Assembly: GCA_000727475.1 (NCBI GenBank)
Contig: KL647288.1
Location: 8,397,414 to 8,461,413, forward strand
DNA from: Sarcocystis neurona
Taxonomy: Eukaryota; Apicomplexa; Conoidasida; Eucoccidiorida; Sarcocystidae
DNA length: 64,000 bases
Direction: 5' to 3'
Shown here: positions 61,501-64,000 of the stretch, piece after piece
Position numbering within the stretch: position 1 is the stretch's first letter
How the letters are laid out: each line of letters begins with the position of its first letter
Notes under the pieces: model-generated
What the model saw: the letters and a program-made list of their open reading frames with translations, nothing else
Told to the model about the DNA's origin: nothing
Databases searched by the model: none
Position numbers and translations under genes: made by a program

Positions 61501-63475
61501 CGAGCAGCTGCGACAGAAACTGATGCTGCTGCTGGTAGAAGCTGAAAAGGAAGAACTTCTCAGCAGGCCGGCGGATCCACTTGTTATAGAGAGACTGCTG
61601 CTAGAACAGCTGCCTGCTGCTGCTGCTCGCATGGAGTGGTTTTCTGTCAAAGCAGCCAATACGCTTCTCTTTCATCTGGTTCTTGGTTCCCTGCTCGGCG
61701 CTGCAGCAGAAGCTGCCGCAGAGCTCGAGGATGCGCCAACACCGACTGCCGAGGCAGCAGCGGCTGCCAGGCGGCGGCTGCAGGAGCGGCGACGGTGCCG
61801 CGCTGTGCCGAAGTCGGCGGTATTCGTGCAGCAGCCACATCAGCGTTTTTTTCTCAGCAAAAAAGAGGCGGAAGATGCCGCAGCAGCAGCGATGGCTGCG
61901 CAGCAGCGACGACACGCTGAGCGCGTCAAACGAGTAAAGGAGACCGCCAGAACGAAGCTGCAGCTTCTCGTCAAACGGATGCTGGGAGGGGCTACGGGGA
62001 GCTGCTGCAACACCCGCTACAGCAGCAAGGGCAGCAGCGGAGCAAGGAGACGCATTGCGGCGGGAAAGCTGCGTTTGCGTCGAGCTGTGCTCCGTCAGCC
62101 GAGAGGGGGGGCAAAATGTAGTGGAGCGTTGCTGCGGCAGGAACTAAGGCGAAGACAGGTGCAGCGGCTGAAGCGGAAGCGAATTCAGCAGCATGAGGAG
62201 TGTGGGGAGCAGCAGCGCGTGGAGCGGCAGCAAGGGTTCCAGAAGCAACAGCTGTACACAACGGCTCCTGGGGCGAGGGAGGAGTCCAGCGATTGGGTCG
62301 CAGCGCTGTCTGATTGCAAAAGGAAGAAGAGCAGGCTGACCTGTGCAGCGGCAGAGCTGCAGCAGGCAGCGGCAGGAGGAGAAGCAGCAGCGTCCGGAGA
62401 CCCAGCAGCGGCACGAGCCGGCGCGCTGCCAGCAGTACCCAGCAGGTCAACAGCAGCGGCAGAAGCGTCAGCGGCAGCGCCAGCGCAGTCAGCAGCAGCG
62501 ACAGGAAGAGCCCCCGCAGCAGCAATAGCAGGAGGCGGCGCAGGGGCAGAACCGGCAGGCGCAGGAGCGGGGGAACGTCTAACAGCAACAGCAGGAGCAG
62601 TAGAGGGAGAAGGGGGAGCAATAGCAGCACGAGCGGAAGGTGGATCAGCAACAGGAGGACCAGCAGAGAGGGAACGGGGAGCAATAGCAGCAGGAGCGGA
62701 AGGTGGGTCAGCAACAGGAGGACCAGCAGAGAGGGAAGGGGGAGCAGCAGCAGCAGGAGCCGGACGGGGAACAGCAACAGCAGGGCCAGCACAGGGGGCA
62801 GGGGGAGCAGCAGCAGCAGGAGCGGGACGTGGAACAGCAGCAGTAGCAGCAAAAAGGAGTGGGGGAGTAGCAGCCATTGCAGGAGGGGTTCAGAAAGTTC
62901 GCAAGAAAGTACGTTTCGCCGACGTGGAGATTAAGAAGAAGAACAAAAAGGAGAAGCAGCAGGTGGTGGAAGAGAAGTCGGGGCCTCTGCACTACGCCTC
63001 GAATCGGCTGTACTATTTCCTCCTGACCTTCGCCGCACATGCAGTCGACGCAGCTGCGGTGTACTCGCCTCAAGAAGTTCTAAAGAGACAGGCCAAAGTG
63101 GGTGGCGGGGCGTCGAACGTCCTGCCCTACGTCGGCCTGCAGCGCTGGCTGCAGTGCGTCGAAGTACTGTCAGAAATTCTGCAAGAACGGCAGCTGCAGC
63201 TGCCTGTCGCTGCAATGCAAGCAGCGGCCCAAGAAACGTTCTTGTCGGCGTGGGTAGCGCCGCTGGTGCACCAGCGCGACTCACAGCAGGAATCGAGCGA
63301 AGACCACGAGCAGCTGCCTCAAGCAGCAGCAGCAGAACTGGGAGCAACTCCTGCAGGACCTGAAGGAGGAGAAAGCAGGACTGGCACAAGTGCTGCAGCA
63401 CGGCCCGCAGAAGCAGCCAGGGTGGACGAGGCTGCAGAAGAGCCGCAGGACGCGAACGCTCTCCTGTCGCCGCTG
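49527..63475 (+). CDS. Giant low-complexity-rich protein, 11 exons in view, 3' end beyond
   Basis: Exons: 49527-49583, 49847-49919, 50151 to about 50182, 50300-50376, 50476-50603, 50866-51056, 51182-51337, 51993-52138, 52593-52936, 53403-56302 and 59180-63475. All joins keep phase and code 2800 residues; the end of exon 3 is a choice among three phase-0 donors. The last exon ends at a CTG/GTGAGC donor, so further exons lie at or beyond the right edge. The first 400 residues are mostly ordered (MDEWLSVDLNFPSLF start; hydrophobic APLAVLLLVWH; LVYLLLAVFVWQQHEEVLYL). Helical blocks (WGPVLEEVASCLEFRDFLSL; LLLLFYVLFYD; RLYYFLLTFAAHAVDAA) alternate with Ala, Ser and Gln tracts. A KKVRFADVEI motif near 62896-62925 fits a PP1 docking site. 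Helical-repeat scaffold is my best guess; no family recognised. Confidence 0.6.
56303..59179 (+). other. Large intron of the giant gene
   Basis: Donor GCAG/GTACGC at 56302 and acceptor TGTGTTCAG at 59179, both phase 0. The intron holds TATA-rich sequence, the polypyrimidine tract and, near its 3' end (58290-59160), a dense CTG region that opens frames on both strands. Confidence 0.6.
56960..57350. repeat. (CTGTCT)n and CTCTCT polypyrimidine tract
   Basis: Nearly 400 bases of pure C/T with G only in CTGT units, on the plus strand inside the 2.9-kb intron between exons 10 and 11 of the giant gene. Open frames across it are shadows. Confidence 0.85.
60672..60760 (+). repeat. Short in-frame repeat coding QRLVLQQQ units
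   Basis: The motif CAGCGACTCGTGCTGCAGCA occurs three times at intervals of 33-36 bases in exon 11 of the giant gene, encoding RLVLQQQ three times. Confidence 0.75.
62600..62860 (+). repeat. 21-residue degenerate tandem repeat in the giant gene
   Basis: About four copies of a 63-bp unit encode variants of PAEREGGAIAAGAEGGSATGG. Copies grow more degenerate toward the 3' end. The array lies just before the KKVRF motif. Confidence 0.75.
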
Positions 63476-63584
63476 GTGAGCAGCACGCGTGCAGCGCTCC
63501 TGCAGCACCAGACTCCTCGGGAGAGGAGTTGCTTTAGCACACCGGCGAGGCCACACACACACACGTGCTATGTGTACAGGTCGA

Positions 63585-63777
63585 CACATATGAGAGAAAG
63601 ACAGAGAGAAGACATGCATGCTGGGCAGACACGCGCGTGTGGTGGGGTACCTGTATATCCCACGTATATATGTATATATATATATATCTACCGGCGCATA
63701 TGAGAGAAAGAGAGAAAGACATACATGCTGGACAGACATGCGCATGTGGTGGGGCACCTCTTCCTCCCACGTTCTAG
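63585..63777. repeat. 110-bp direct duplication after the last exon in view
   Basis: A block beginning CATATGAGAGAAAGA occurs at 63587 and again at 63697, with matching ACATGCATGCTGG and TGTGGTGGGG motifs in both. A (TA)n stretch lies between them. Confidence 0.75.
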
Positions 63778-63789
63778 GCGCATCCATGG

Positions 63790-64000
63790 GCGCCTCTATC
63801 AATATATATGTGCGTGACTATATATACACACATACAAACACACATACGTGCACATACATACGTACGTACGCACAGTATATACACACACATGCATATACAT
63901 ACACACAGACACATACATACGTACGTATGCATATGTATACACACACATATATACACACACATATACATATACATACATATATATACATGTATATGCACAC
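63790..64000. repeat. ACACATACATA simple repeat at the right edge
   Basis: Alternating CA/TA dinucleotide sequence with TACGTACGTA motifs, continuing to the end of the window. No coding potential. Confidence 0.8.

Noticed and set aside
1..64000. CRISPR arrays, rRNA, tRNA, bacterial operons, heptamer telomere repeats
   Set aside because: None seen; the spaced repeat at 33.2 kb has irregular simple-sequence spacers and is not a CRISPR array.

Overview
The window looks like nuclear DNA of a coccidian apicomplexan, most probably an Eimeria species. Trinucleotide CAG/GCA/AGC tracts (and their CTG complement) are scattered through exons and introns alike, giving in-frame runs of Gln, Ala and Ser. 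Genes are long and intron-rich, with GT-AG introns behind pyrimidine tracts. Long (AT)n, ACATAT-type and (CTGTCT)n tracts sit between genes and in introns, and a 475-base N gap lies inside one of the TA tracts. The genus call is an inference from composition; I see no rRNA, tRNA, CRISPR array or heptamer telomere array.

Most ORFs here are shadows, so I rebuilt genes by requiring consensus splice sites and matching codon phase across every join. Left to right: (1) the 3' end of a Gln/Ser-rich plus-strand gene (2-2224); (2) a minus-strand gene of 5 exons (13870 to 5326, about 1291 aa) with an RRM-like segment, a KH domain of the KHDC4/BBP type split over three exons, poly-Ala tracts and an RS-like tail, probably a splicing-linked RNA-binding protein; (3) a compact minus gene of 5 exons (17566 to 16168, 209 aa) with a C-terminal membrane helix and a Cys-rich tail; (4) a minus gene of 13 exons (33054 to 18972, 897 aa) with an N-terminal PH domain that carries a long low-complexity insertion, followed by coiled coil; (5) an (AT)n-rich stretch with the gap; (6) minus-strand exons over 44789-36205, holding at least one phase-consistent model (40941 to 36205, 743 aa) and perhaps one larger gene; (7) a repeat-poor segment (44790-48138) with no convincing gene; (8) a small minus gene (49294 to 48139) whose start lies 232 bp from the start of (9) a giant plus-strand gene (49527 to beyond 63475, 11 exons in view, at least 2800 residues).

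The genes look like independent nuclear transcription units, not an operon or pathway cluster. I found no defence, secondary-metabolite or mobile system. The most interesting points are the repeat insertion inside the PH fold, introns built from short tandem repeats, one intergenic repeat family with a conserved core, two perfect hairpins, and the short divergent promoter. All exon models are manual and need RNA evidence.
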